From contig NZ_CP194331.1 of NCBI RefSeq assembly GCF_051257895.1, positions 434,001 through 498,000 of the forward strand: 64,000 nt of DNA, in the 5' to 3' direction. This document shows positions 9,221-21,300 of this stretch, one piece after another. A program made the position numbers and the translations under genes. The notes below the pieces were generated by a model. The model did no database searches and was not told where the DNA came from. It worked only from the letters and a program-made list of their open reading frames with translations. The DNA comes from Gallionella straubiae (GTDB taxonomy: Bacteria > Pseudomonadota > Gammaproteobacteria > Burkholderiales > Gallionellaceae). Each line of letters begins with the position of its first letter. Position 1 is the stretch's first letter.

Positions 9221-10129
9221 ATGCTGATATTGCTGATGGTCGAATGGTTGCGGTTCTGTGCCAGGTGTCTGTTGCGTTGGCTCTGTACGCCTGCACATTT
9301 CCGACATGGGCATAAATTCCCGCAACGGATTGATGCGAGCAAATACCGACATTCGCCCCGCAAACCCGAGTGGCTCAAGACCGAAATCCTCCGTCTCAAG
9401 GCGCTCATGCCGCAAGCCGGATGCCGCACCATCGCCGACATCTGCAACCGCCGCTTTGCCGCTTCCCGCCAGGTCAGCGTAGGCAAAACCTATGTCCACT
9501 ACATCCTGCAACGTCACGATTACGAGATTCAGATATTGCGCCGCAAGCTCAAGCATGCCAAACCAATGCCCGTGGCACGCAACCTCATCTGGGCCATCGA
9601 CCTCACAGGCAAGACCGATGCACATGGCAAGCTGCACTCCCTGTTAGGGATCATCGACCACGGCAGCCGCGCACTACTCCATCTGCAAGCCCTGCATGAC
9701 AAGACCTCGCGCACCCTGATCGCCAGCATCGTCCGGGTCATCCGCGCCTACGGTAAACCGGGAATCATCCGCACCGACAACGAAGCGGTCTTCACCTCGA
9801 AAGAGTTCCGCCTCGGGCTCGAGCGACTCGGTATTCGCCATCAAAGAACTACACCCGGCTGCCCGTGGCAAAACGGCAGGATCGAGCGCCTATTCGGCAC
9901 CCTCAAACAAAAGCTTGACCAGTGGCAAGTAGCAGGCATCGCGCAACTCAACCGCGACCTCGATACATTCCGCTATTGGTACAACCACATTAGGCCGCAC
10001 CAAAATCTCAACGGCAAAACTCCGGCAGAGGCTTGGAGTGGAGACAATCCATACACGAGATCACCCAAGCAAGAGTACTGGTTCGAGGCATGGGGTGGAC
10101 TGCTGATGGGATATGAATTGAAGCGTTAA
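9221..10129 (+). CDS. Transposase with retroviral-type (rve) DDE integrase core
   Basis: The 302-residue protein has an N-terminal hydrophobic stretch, a helix-turn-helix segment (CRTIADICNRRFAASRQVSV) and a full DDE catalytic domain. The D residues are in WAIDLTGKT and IRTDNEAVF, and the E is in NGRIERLFGTLK, followed by YWYNHIRPHQNLNGKTPAEA. This fits single-ORF transposases of the IS481/IS3 superfamily. I could not find matching terminal inverted repeats, so element limits are not given. It sits exactly between the acylation genes and the RTX head array. Confidence 0.85.
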   Translation: MLILLMVEWLRFCARCLLRWLCTPAHFRHGHKFPQRIDASKYRHSPRKPEWLKTEILRLKALMPQAGCRTIADICNRRFAASRQVSVGKTYVHYILQRHDYEIQILRRKLKHAKPMPVARNLIWAIDLTGKTDAHGKLHSLLGIIDHGSRALLHLQALHDKTSRTLIASIVRVIRAYGKPGIIRTDNEAVFTSKEFRLGLERLGIRHQRTTPGCPWQNGRIERLFGTLKQKLDQWQVAGIAQLNRDLDTFRYWYNHIRPHQNLNGKTPAEAWSGDNPYTRSPKQEYWFEAWGGLLMGYELKR

Positions 10130-10134
10130 CCGAA

Positions 10135-10160
10135 CCGTTCGCCCTGATGTATAGAAGGGC
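10135..10160. repeat. Degenerate REP-like motif
   Basis: CCGTTCGCCCTGA followed by seven variable bases and AAGGGC matches the outer parts of the REP family seen at 4833-4860 and 37300-37325, with a changed centre. The stretch 10161-10365 between the transposase and the RTX fragment holds no gene that I can support. Confidence 0.35.
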
Positions 10161-10365
10161 GAGCACTTGTAGGCGAAGGCACTGGAAGTGTCCGCGATGT
10201 AACGCCAGCGAGGCGGAAAAACGAGCGGATAAAGGATAAAAACGAGGAACACAGGCAAGGCAAGCGGGTAAGCAAAGCGAAAGATAGCGGCAATAACTGA
10301 ACAGGGTGCAAAAAAAATGAAGAAATCACCACAAGAAATAGAGCGGCGGACATGCGGACGGGGCA

Positions 10366-10691
10366 CCGTCCCCGAAGGCATCATCGTCCAGACCAGCAAC
10401 GGCAAGGTCAGCCTCCTCGCCACCCGCATCGACGACAGGAGCGCCATCCAGGCCAACCGCGACGGCGTCACCAGCTATGAAGACACCGAACTCATCATCA
10501 GCGCCGCCGACCTCCTGGCGAACGACACCCTCGCGGGACTCTCCGGGCAGAACCTCAGCCTTACGGGCGTGTCCGGCTTCACGCATGGAGTGGGTTTTCT
10601 GGACGGGAACGGGTTTGTGCACTACACCCCGGAGGCGAACTACTTTGGGGCGGCGAATGATGCGGTGTTTGAGGGGAGGAGGGCGGCATGA
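10366..10691 (+). pseudogene. Tail fragment of an RTX middle module (copy 1)
   Basis: About 100 codons starting at TVPEGIIVQTSNGKVSLLAT are nearly identical to two other places: about 14087-14390 in the silent gene and about 17946-18235 in the RTX gene. Everything upstream of this point has been lost. The fragment ends NYFGAAND plus a short tail, and its stop overlaps the ATG of the next gene (ATGA). That tail contains GGGAGGAGGG, which acts as the ribosome site for the next gene. It is joined in frame to about 15 unrelated codons from 10317. It looks like the remnant of an older effector cassette. Confidence 0.8.
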
Positions 10692-11266
10692 AAAACATGT
10701 TGGAGCAGCCGCCTTTTTCTCCGGGTTTTTTTAACAAATGGCGGTGGCGTTTGTTTATCTTGCTGGGTTTTTTATTCATTGCTTACTGCATTCGTTTATA
10801 CCAAGTAGAGTTTCATCGCGAAGGTAGCCAAGGCGGGTTTGCGCGGGTGCTGGGCGATGTCGAAAAAGAGCTAAAGCCAGCGGATATATGGCCGGATGGT
10901 ATTGGATGTGCCTATTGGATAAAACTCAGGAACTGCATCGGTATAGAAATATTGAGCTCTGCGGTTCCTTCGGATATTTCAAACCAAATTGACAGAGTTG
11001 CCAATAATTTTTGCGATTTGGTGGAGAAAATATATCCGAAGGAAATATATAGGCTCCAGCCCATGGCTAATGGGGCTGTCCATACATTGGATGATTTAGC
11101 ATTGGCACACGCTTATTTTACTTTCTTTGACTGTGACGAAACTAGAAAACCGATAGGAAATATCGTGGTTTATATCAATCCATCAGGTGTTCCTTATGAC
11201 AAACCAGAGTGGGTATTAAGTCCGAAATTAACAAAAATCTATCCATTGAATGAAGGGGAAAAATAA
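10688..11266 (+). CDS. Small membrane-anchored protein, putative immunity to the papain-like head
   Basis: This 192-residue protein has no family that I recognise. A single transmembrane segment lies at about residues 22-40 (LFILLGFLFIAYCIRLY), and the rest is probably periplasmic with scattered cysteines. The start overlaps the stop of the upstream module fragment (ATGA), and its stop overlaps the ATG of the downstream effector gene (TAATG), so it is coupled to both. The gene is clearly AT-richer than the shared modules on each side. Size, membrane anchoring and tight coupling suggest an immunity protein. That is inference; nothing in the sequence itself shows binding to an effector. Confidence 0.6.
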   Translation: MKNMLEQPPFSPGFFNKWRWRLFILLGFLFIAYCIRLYQVEFHREGSQGGFARVLGDVEKELKPADIWPDGIGCAYWIKLRNCIGIEILSSAVPSDISNQIDRVANNFCDLVEKIYPKEIYRLQPMANGAVHTLDDLALAHAYFTFFDCDETRKPIGNIVVYINPSGVPYDKPEWVLSPKLTKIYPLNEGEK

Positions 11267-14200
11267 TGAGCCAGACATACTCGATAACACTCTTTGCGGA
11301 TACGCGAATCCTCTCTTCAAATAATCCGGGTGCACCACAATTTGCATCGGTTATTCCTCATGGTTTTATCGGATTCAATACCCCTGATAAGGTATCGGAA
11401 TACTATGGTTTTGGCCCTGCGCAAGGTTCAACTCCAGTAGGGGTTGGAGCAATTACTTCCCAAGTGGCGGGAGGCCTACTCCACGAATGGGACTACGCCC
11501 TGACTATTGATGTTAACAAGGTGCAGTTCGATGCTATTTACACCAAACATACGCAACTCCTACTTCAGCCGCCAGCATATGTTTTCCCGGTTTATGACTG
11601 CGTCAATGGTTACATCAAAGATTTGCTTTTTGCCGGCGCACAGGCAGACCCGGCAAATAGCGGGAAACTGCTTGGTATTACTGCTGCATTGTCTACACCA
11701 GTATATGGAGCCATTCCACAGTTTCTTGATTTAACGTTGCACACCTACAGTGCGCTCGGCCTTGGTCAAGGCACGACGCGAGCTTCCGAACTACCCGGTT
11801 TCAATACAAATCCGAATTTATCTATTCCCGATGCCCGATTTAATGGTGGCATAAGCCCAGGGCTAATGCCCATACCTGTTATGGGTAGCGATGGCAAAAT
11901 CTCAGGGTTCACCTTTGAAGCACCCGTTGCGTCAAGCTCGCTTACCGATGGTGGAACAAGGTACACTTTTTTAAGTGGGGCGAGTTACGACGATTACACT
12001 GCCGCCGTCTCTGGGCCCGTGGGGCAGCCCGTTAACGTTTTTGCGTACCCTCAAATTTGGAATATTCCAAATTTGGATGGCGGTACAACGAAATTTTTGC
12101 TTGATTCCAAAAGTGGGAGCAGCATTCTCAAGAGCCTCGATCTATTCGGAAATGAGTTAAGTTCCAATAAATTCTTTTTTGATTACGGAGGTATTGATAG
12201 CGGTAGCTCTGGAGGTGCACAGGTTCCAACGGGATATACCCATGAAACCTATCAAAACGGTGTGAAGACAGGAACAACCGTTCAACAAATAATAAACGGC
12301 AAAGTTGTTAATGTTTCCTTCGGGGGTGACGGAAAAATATCATCCGTTAATTCGATCAACAATCAGGCGCCGACCGATCCTGTTATGGCAGCACAGGAAC
12401 TGACAAAGCTCGGCGTCACGCAGGACATGCTGACAACCGGCACGACCGGTGACATGCAACAAAAGATCAGCACTGTCGTCTCATCTTTCGACGCCACCCA
12501 TCCCACCGGCGCCCAAACCCTCCTCAACGCCATCGGCCAATACGGCGGCACCCTCATCGACGCCCTCACCCTCGTCAAAGCCATCCAGAGCGGCGACCCG
12601 CTGCCGGTCACCGTATCCGGTCTGCGGCTGGCGAACGATCTCACCTCGACAAATGGTGTGCCCGCCAGCTACTCGCTGTCCTGTGCGGCCAACGTCGGCA
12701 GCGGCATCCTGAGCATCATGAGTCTCGATGCCGCACTCCGGCGCGGCGACACATTGGGGGCCATCACTGCGGGAGCGCAAACGCTAAGCTTCGGCGCCAA
12801 GGCCTATATGGATTTTGCTACTGCCAGCCCCTACAGCATTACCACCGAAGTATCCAACAGCATATACAGCTCCCTCAATGCGCCGATGTTTGATGGGCTA
12901 CCCGGTTCCAGCCCGCTCGCTGCGCTCAACCTCGTCAACAGCATCTCCCAAGGCGACGAAGTCGGCACCGCGATCAACACCCTCGCCATCGCTGTGCCGG
13001 AAATCGGCGTCCCGCTCTCGATCGCCTACACCGTCTTCAACATCGTCAGCTCCCTCTTCGGCGGCAGCGACGCCCCGCCCGAAGCCTGGGGCAACGCGAA
13101 TGCGACATGGAGCGGCTTCAACGCCGTCGCCAACTCCACCGGCGCATACGGCGGGCTCGAGACCGCCACGCAGACCTACAACGGCGTCCTCACCTACCTC
13201 GACCAGCTCGCCGCGCAGGCTGAGGCCGTCAACCCCGGCAGCGCCATCGGCATCGTCGCCAACCGCATGCCCTCGCTCACCTACCGCAACTACACCGGCT
13301 ACGGCATCACCGACATCGACCCGCTCACCGGCGAACAGCGCAACCCCGGCGTCCTCTACGACCTCACCGGCCGCCCCTACAACGCCCCGGCGGGCTCGGT
13401 GCAGGCCAGCCAGTCGCTCTCCGAACGCATGATTCGCGTCGCACTGGAGCGCGGCGCCATCGCCCCAATGTGGGAAGTCGAGACCGCCGCATTGCAGACC
13501 CAGGCGGGCGACCCGATGGCGGGGCTCACCGAAGAGGAAAGGGCGGGCAGGGCGGGGATGCTCGCACCCTCTCCCCCAGCCCTCCCCCGCGAGCGGGGGA
13601 GGGAGTCAGATATTCCGCCCCGTCGCCCTCGACCTCAACGGCGACGGCGTCCAGACCACGGGTGCGGCCAGGACCGTCGCCTTCAACGTGGACGACTCGG
13701 GCTACCTCAAGAACACCGCATGGCTCAACAACAGCGACGGCTTCCTCTTCCTCGACCGCAACCTAAACGGCCAGATCGACGGCGGCAAGGAACTCTTCAG
13801 CAACTCGACCGTGGCGCTATCCGGGCGCGGCCTCAACGGCATGCGCTGGATCGACAGCAACTACGACGGCAGCCTCAGCGCCCTCGACCCCGTGTGGAAC
13901 GAACTCAAGGTCTGGCAGGACGCCAACGGCAACGGCGCGGCGGACGCAGGCGAAACCAGGACCCTCGCCCAGCTCGGCATCACCTCGCTCAACTACGCCA
14001 TGGGCACCTTCGAGCGCAACGGCCAGGTCAGCGAACTCTCCAGCCCCGACCTCGTCGCCGACACCGAAGGCACCATCACCTACACCGTCCCCGAAGGCAT
14101 CATCGTCCAGACCAGCAACGGCCAGATCAGCCTCCTCGCCACCCGCATCGACGACAGGAGCGCCATCCAGGCCAACCGCGACGGCGTCACCAGCTACGAA

Positions 14201-14413
14201 GACACCGAACTCATCATCAGCGCCGCCGACCTGCTGGCCAACGACACACTCGCGGGACTCGCGGGCCAGAACCTCAGCCTCACGGGTGTTTCCGGCTTCA
14301 CGCATGGGACGGGTTTTCTGGACGGGAACGGGTTTGTGCACTACACGCCGGACGCGAACTACTTTGGTGCGGCGAATGATAGTGAGTGGTTCTGCGAAAG
14401 GAGAGCAGCATGA
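11266..14413 (+). pseudogene. Silent RTX effector cassette with papain-like head, frameshifted
   Basis: The first 350 or so residues are unique and AT-rich. They include H32 (IPHGFIGF), then WDYALTIDVNKVQFDA and C112 (VYDCVNGYIKDLL), the His-before-Cys order of permuted NlpC/papain-like (LRAT-type) enzymes. From about 12500 the protein matches the shared middle module of the 3614-residue RTX protein. At 13568-13606 a GC-rich palindrome replaces 25 bases with about 38 and shifts the frame, so translation continues as an Arg/Pro-rich nonsense tail to 14379. The correct frame resumes (FRPVALDL..., then DSGYLKNTAWLNNS from 13688) and ends with NYFGAAND at 14413. There are no RTX repeats, so it could not be secreted by itself as a normal RTX protein. 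Confidence 0.75.
13568..13606. repeat. GC-rich palindromic repeat that breaks the reading frame
   Basis: CCCTCCCCCGC (580-590 of the 13 kb line) and GCGGGGGAGGG (593-603) form a perfect 11-bp stem with a two-base loop. It lies inside a CCCTCTCCCCCAGCC-type dispersed repeat common in proteobacterial intergenic DNA. The homologous point in the intact RTX gene, about 17443-17468, has unrelated sequence encoding AAGATTQT. Confidence 0.7.
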
Positions 14414-15306
14414 AATCGATGACAAAAATAAATCTGGCTATTTTTTTGATTTTGTCATTGTGCTTTTCGTTCAGAATAGTTCTGGCACATGCGGAAACAA
14501 ACACCCCGGCACAAATCAAGGAAATTCCGTGGAGCGAGCGTTCATGGGAGGACAAAGTTTTTAAGTCAACCCACGACGACAATTACACCTTCCAGAATCG
14601 TGGCACCTATGTTTTAGACCCATACATCTGGGCATACACCAAAGAATTCGCCGAGCGCTTCCGCATGCCGGAGGAGTGGATAGAACCTGAACTCAAAGGA
14701 GCATATGCAGTGGCATGGCGCATGACCACGATAGGCGAAATCATGTGCGGTTATGGGGGTAAGGCAGACAACTGCTGGAAGCCGCTGAACTGCCAGATGG
14801 ATATTTACTACGATAACCGGATTGATTTGTCGTGGGTGACAGACAGGGTACGCGACAACTTGATGAACGGGCTCTCATCGGGTCGTTTCTTGGGGCTTAC
14901 TCCAGCCTCAAGGGAAAAACAGATCAGTCGCCTAAGTGTGATGAATTCAGGCGGAAGTGAATTGCGTTATGGCAAGTATAGGCAAGGTGGAGCGAGCCTA
15001 GCCTTATTTGACCGGGAATACGATCCGGGTATTGGCTTGCTCAGTTATATAGGTTCTGGCGTGTGCCCTCAATATATAGGGCCAGAGAAAGTGCAAATGA
15101 TCTATGAAAATTCTCGAGACCTAGATCAATTCACGAAGGGGCATCTGAAAAGAAACGATGTTCGACCTATCCACATCATCGAGTTTCCGCAGCGATTCTT
15201 GCAGCGCGCGAACGCCGCATATAACGCGCAGAACAAACCAAATGAAGATGTAATGAATAACCTGATCCGAAGTTTTTTTGACAGCCGAAAAGGCAACACC
15301 AAATAG
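14410..15306 (+). CDS. Exported protein, putative immunity to the lipase-like head
   Basis: This 298-residue product has no family that I recognise. It begins with a clear Sec signal (LAIFLILSLCFSFRIVLAHA, cleavage near AHA-ET). The mature part is rich in Trp, Tyr and charged residues with several cysteines (CGYGGKADNCWKPLNC), so it is likely periplasmic. I start at the ATG at 14410, behind AAAGGAGAG and overlapping the stop of the silent cassette (ATGA). The gene is AT-rich and lies 49 bp ahead of the RTX effector. Position and export suggest immunity against the downstream phospholipase-like head. An accessory role in folding or surface anchoring is also possible. Confidence 0.6.
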   Translation: MKSMTKINLAIFLILSLCFSFRIVLAHAETNTPAQIKEIPWSERSWEDKVFKSTHDDNYTFQNRGTYVLDPYIWAYTKEFAERFRMPEEWIEPELKGAYAVAWRMTTIGEIMCGYGGKADNCWKPLNCQMDIYYDNRIDLSWVTDRVRDNLMNGLSSGRFLGLTPASREKQISRLSVMNSGGSELRYGKYRQGGASLALFDREYDPGIGLLSYIGSGVCPQYIGPEKVQMIYENSRDLDQFTKGHLKRNDVRPIHIIEFPQRFLQRANAAYNAQNKPNEDVMNNLIRSFFDSRKGNTK

Positions 15307-15355
15307 CACTGATTGCACCATATAACTCAACATCCACAAGGTTAAGGGGAGAATC

Positions 15356-18300
15356 ATGGCCACATTTGTAAGTCTGCAAGATCAACAACTCGTTCAAACC
15401 GGGAGCACCATGGCGGTAGCGGCTTATGGAAGTACGCCGCCGCCGGGGTGGGTGCCGTTGAGAGACCCGACAACTGGCATTGACCTGATACCCAATGAGT
15501 CTAACGGTTTTCAGGCGCGCGCTTACATCAGTTCTGACCCCGGCGATAAACGAATATTTGTGGCTGTGGCTGGCACCAACGATGGCAAAGACGTGGCCTC
15601 GTGGAGTTCGGCTGTCACCGGATGGGATGCTGGTGCGCAGCAGTTCAAGGATGGTTTGGACTTTGCTGCGAAAATAGACAACATCGTAAAAAACAACCCG
15701 CAATACGCAGGTTATTCCATCTCGGCCTCTGGGCACTCCTTTGCCGAAGGATTCGTCCAAATGTTTACTTACACCTTTGGATGGGACGGTGTGGGATACG
15801 ACGGCATAGGTGCGGGGGCAATTATTAGGTCTACTGGCTATACACAGTATTTGGCGAGTCAGAATATTACTCCTGTTGGCGGCACGAACTTCATCTCCTG
15901 CAATACCGCTGGTGTCGGTCCATTTGGCGGTGGAATAGTTGGATCAGCCGGTCCCAACATTGAGGGAACTCGCCAATGTACTGTGACACTGGAAAACAGC
16001 ACAGCCTCAGGCGTTTTTAATGTCATGTCAACCATACTGGCGAGTAATCCTTTGCTGGGTTTTGTGCTTGGAAAACTGGTGACGGGCGTGAAGCTACATG
16101 ATATGGACGGCATCGACCAAGCCATCCAGAATGGCAGTTACGAGGTTGCACCCGATTCGCAAACTGTGCCATCACCGGGCGTTGTTTTCCCTAGGCTCGA
16201 CCCATTTGCCATCGACGATGGGCAAGGCAATATGTTGTCAACGTTGATCGATAGCAATGGCAATGTTGTCACCGATGGAAACGGCACCCCTATATTAAAT
16301 TTGGAGATTGCTACAGGAGGTAATGCCAAGGCTGTTTATCACGTTAGTGATAATGGCACATCTCTAAACGCACCCAATGGCGCACAAGCGCTCTTGAATG
16401 CATTGACACCAATCGGCAATGCGATTCAGACCTATGCCCCTCCATTAATCGACGCCCTCTCCTTGGTCAAGGCCATCCAATCCGGCGAGCCCCTGCCGGT
16501 AGTGGCCTCCGGCCTGCGCTTGGCGAACACACTCAATACACTAAATGGCGGCGCACCCAACTACAACCTCTCCGGAGCCGCCAGCGTCGGCAGCGGCATA
16601 TTGAGCATCATGAGTCTCGATGCCGCACTCAAGCGCGGCGACACCATGGGCGCCATCACGGCAGGGGCGCAGGCGTTGGGCGCTGGCGTCCAAGCCTACA
16701 TAAGCTTTTCAGGGGGGGTGGCAGAGGTCAGCAACTCGGTGAACAACTTTAGCAACACCCTCAGCGGCACACCGGGCACCTACGGCCCCAGTGTCATCGG
16801 CGTCCTCAACCTCGTCAACGCCATCTCCAAAGGCGACGAAGTCGGCGCGGCAATGTCTGTCATCTCCATGACCCCCGCCGCCCCCATCGCCTACGCCTAC
16901 TACGCCTTCCAGATGGTCAGATCACTCTTCGGCGGCAGCGACGCCCCGCCCGAAGCCTGGGGCAACGCATCCGCAACATGGAGCGGCTTCAACGCCGTCG
17001 CCAACGCCACCGGCGCATACGGCGGACTCGAGACCGCCACACAGACCTACAACAGCGTCCTCACCTACCTCGACCAGCTCGTTGCCGAACAACAAAGGGT
17101 CAACCCCGGCAGCGCCATCGGCATCGTCGCCAACCGCATGCCCTCGCTCACCTACCGCAACTACACCGGCTACGGCATCACCGACATCGACCCGCTCACC
17201 GGCGAACAACGCAACCCCGGCGTCCTCTACGACCTCACCGGCCGCCCCTACAACGCCCCGGCGGGCTCCGTGCAGGCCAGCCAGTCGCTCTCCGAACGCA
17301 TGATCCGCGTCGCACTGGAGCGCGGCGCCATCGCCCCGATGTGGGAAGTCGAGACCGCCGCATTGCAGACGCAGGCGGGCGACCCGATGGCGGGGCTTAC
17401 CGAAGAAGAGAGGGCGGGCAGGGCGGGATTGCTCGCACCCTCTCCAGCCGCCGGGGCCACGACACAAACCTTCCGCCCCGTCGCCCTCGACCTCAACGGC
17501 GACGGCGTCCAGACCACGGGTGCGGCCAGGACCGTCGCCTTCAACGTGGACGACTCGGGCTACCTCAAGAACACCGCATGGCTCAACAACAGCGACGGCT
17601 TCCTCTTCCTTGACCGCAACCTCAACGGGCAGATCGACGGCGGCAAGGAACTCTTCAGCAACTCGACCGTGGCGCTTTCCGGGCGCGGCCTCAACGGCAT
17701 GCGCTGGGTGGACAGCAACTACGACGGCAGCCTCAGCGCCCTCGACCCCGTGTGGAACGAACTCAAGGTCTGGCAGGACGCCAACGGCAACGGCGCGGCG
17801 GACGCGGGCGAAACCAAGACCCTCGCCCAACTCAGCATCACCTCCCTCAACTACGCCATGGGCACCTTCGAGCGCAACGGCCAGATCAGCGAACTCTCCA
17901 GCCCCGACCTCGTCGCCGACACCGAAGGCACCATCACCTACACCGTCCCCGAAGGCATCATCGTCCAGACCAGCAACGGACAGGTCAGCCTGCTCGCCAC
18001 TCGCATCGACGACAAGAGCGCCATCCAGGCCAACCGCGACGGCGTCACCAGCTATGAAGACACCGAACTCATCATCAGCGCCGCCGACCTCCTGGCCAAC
18101 GATACGCTGGCGGGATTGTCGGGCAGCAATTTGAGCATCACGGGGGTGTCCGGTTTCACGCACGGGAGCGGTTTTCTGGATGGGAACGGGTTTGTGCACT
18201 ACACCCCGGATGCGAACTACTTCGGCGCGGCGCAGTTTGACTACAGCATCAAGGCCGTCACCGGGCAAACTGCCACCGCCTCGGTGGATATCACCCTGCA

Positions 18301-21300
18301 AAACGTCAACGACGCGCCGACAGTGACGCTCGACCAGCATCTACGGCCGATCTATGGTTACGTCGGCAGCTTTCGCTGGCGCGATGGCGATCGCATGTTG
18401 ACCGGCCTCGGTGTGCCGCACTATGAGCCGTACTACGGCTACGACGCATGGACCGATACTTATGGCGCGCACAACACCATCGTCAAATGGGAGGACACGG
18501 ACGGCCCCAACAAGGCCACCGTCATCGTCAGTGACATCGACGATCCTACCGGGTCGTTAACCTTCGATGTGTCCGCACAGGCGCAGAAGGGCGAGGGCAC
18601 CGTCGATGCCAGCGGCAATATCGGCTACGTCAACTGGTCCGGCCCGAACACACCGGGCACCGAACCGGATGGACAGCGATATAGGGGGCGCGATTCCTAT
18701 GTCGATACATACTCGACGCAGGCCGACCCGTTCACCGTCCGCGTGACTGACCCGCAGGGTGCCAGCGCTACCATTCAGGTCGACACCGTCCACACCGGCG
18801 CCTACAACCCCAACCTGGGCAGCGGCGGGGGCGGCAAGCCCATCTCGATAGACCTGGACGGCAACGGCTTCCAGTTCACCAACGTGGACGACTCCAACGT
18901 CTTCTTCGACATCAACAACGACGGCTGGAAACACCGCATGGCCTGGGTGGCGCCGGGTGACGGCCTGCTCGCCTTCGACGCCGACGGCAACGGTCTCATC
19001 GACAACGGCAGCGAGATCAGCTTTGCGGGCTACCAGCCCGATGCGCAGACCGATCTGGAAGGGCTTGCTGCGTTCGACACCAACAACGACGGTTTCTTCT
19101 CCGCGCTCGATGCACAGTGGGGCAAGTTCGGCGTATGGCAGGACGCCGACCAGGACGGCATCACCGATGCGGGCGAATTCAAAACGCTGGACGAATTGGG
19201 CATCGCCTCCGTGAACCTGGCGAGCAACGGCCAATTCCAGGTCATCAACGGCCAGACCGTGCACGGCATCGGCCAGGTCACTAAGGCGGACGGCAGCACG
19301 CTCAACATGGCCGACGTCACCCTGCAATACAGCGACGAAGTGCTCGTGCATAACGCGGACGGCACTACCACCGTTGCGGTCAAGCCGCCGTTCGCCCCGC
19401 TCGAAACCATCACCGGCACCCCCGGCAAAGACCTGCTGCTGGGCAACAACGGCAACACCATCATCGAGGCACTGGAAGGCGACGACGTAGTGTTCTCCGA
19501 CATCGGCAACGACGTGATCGACGCGGGGGCGGGCAACGACATCGTCTACGCGGGCGGCGGCAATGACCTCGTTATCGGCGCAGAGGGCGACGACGTGGTG
19601 TTCGCCGGGCTGGGCAACGACGTGGTGCTGGGCGGCGACGGCCACGATGCGCTGTTCGGCGAAGGCGGCAACGACGTCATCTTCGGCGGCGACGGCAACG
19701 ACCTGGTCGCGGGCGGCGACGGCAACAACGTCCTGTCCGGCGACGCGGGCGACGACCAGGTCTACGGCGGCACCGGCAACGACGCGCTGTTCGGCGGCGC
19801 GGGCAACGACGAACTGGCCGGGATGGAAGGTTACGACCGGCTGGACGGCGGTGACGGCAACGACCTGCTCGACGGGGGCGCGCAGGACGATGCGCTGTTC
19901 GGCGGCGCGGGCGACGACATCCTGATCGGCGGTGCGGGCAACGACTCGCTGGACGGCGGCAGCGGCAACGACACCTATATGTTCGGGCGCGGCGCCGGGC
20001 AGGATACGATCAGCGATTACGATGCGGCGGCAGGCAATGTTGACATCGTCAGGCTGGGCGCGGGCATCTCGGCGGCTGACGTGAAGATCACACGCGATGT
20101 GGACAATCTCTACATCAGCATCAACGGCACTACCGATAAGTTGACGCTGGCGAACTGGTTTGCGGGCGAGGCGAACAGGATCGAGCAATTGGTGTTTGCC
20201 GACGGGGTAACGTGGGATGTGTCCGAACATGCGGCACTGCTGTCGATCCCGACCGAAGGCGACGACTTCCTGGTAGGAACTGCCGGGGACGATTTCATCG
20301 AGGCCTTTGGCGGGAACGATACGCTGGCGGGATTGGCGGGCAACGATTACCTGCAAGGCGGAAGCGGGAACGATACCTATCTGTTCGGGCGCGGCGCGGG
20401 GCAGGATTATGTCTATGAGTACGATACGGCGGCCGGCAATATCGACACCATCAAGGTCGCGGCAGATGTGAATCCGGCGGACGTGAAGGTGACGCGCGAT
20501 GCCGACAACCTGTATCTCAGCATCAAGGGAACGACCGACAAGATCACCGTGCTGGACTGGTTCGCCAGCGATGCGGGCAAGGTTGAACGGGTGGAATTTG
20601 CCGACGGCACGGTGTGGGACGTGGCGGCGCTGGCGACCAAGGCTGCCGACAGTACGCTGACTGCAGACGGCGGCAGTAGCACGATCCTGGGCACGCCGGG
20701 CAACGATACCATGGTTGGCAATGCGCTCAACAACCTGCTGGATGGCGGCGTGGGCGGGGATACGATGATCGGCGGCGCTGGCGACGATACCTATGTCGTG
20801 GACAACGCGGGCGATCTGGTGATCGAGAATTTGAACGAGGGCAACGATTCCGTCCATGCGGGCATCAGCTATACGCTCACCAACAACGTCGAAAACCTTA
20901 CGCTGACCGGCAGCGCGAACCTGCACGGGACGGGCAATGCACTGGACAATGTCATCACCGGCAATAACGGCAATAACCTGCTGGACGGGGGATACGGCGC
21001 AGACACGCTGAGCGGCGGGCGCGGCGACGACACCTACGTGGTGGACAGCACCGGCGACATCGTGATCGAAAACCCGAATGCGGGCAACGATACGGTGCTC
21101 TCCAGCATCGGCTACAAGTTGACGGCGAACGTCGAGAATCTGGTGCTGACCGGCTCGGGCAACATCGGCGGCACCGGCAATGCGCTGAACAACGTCATCA
21201 CCGGCAATGCCGGCAACAACCGCATCGACGGCGGCGCGGGCGCCGACACCATGCAGGGCGGCGCGGGCAACGATGTCTATTTGGTGGACGATGCGGGCGA

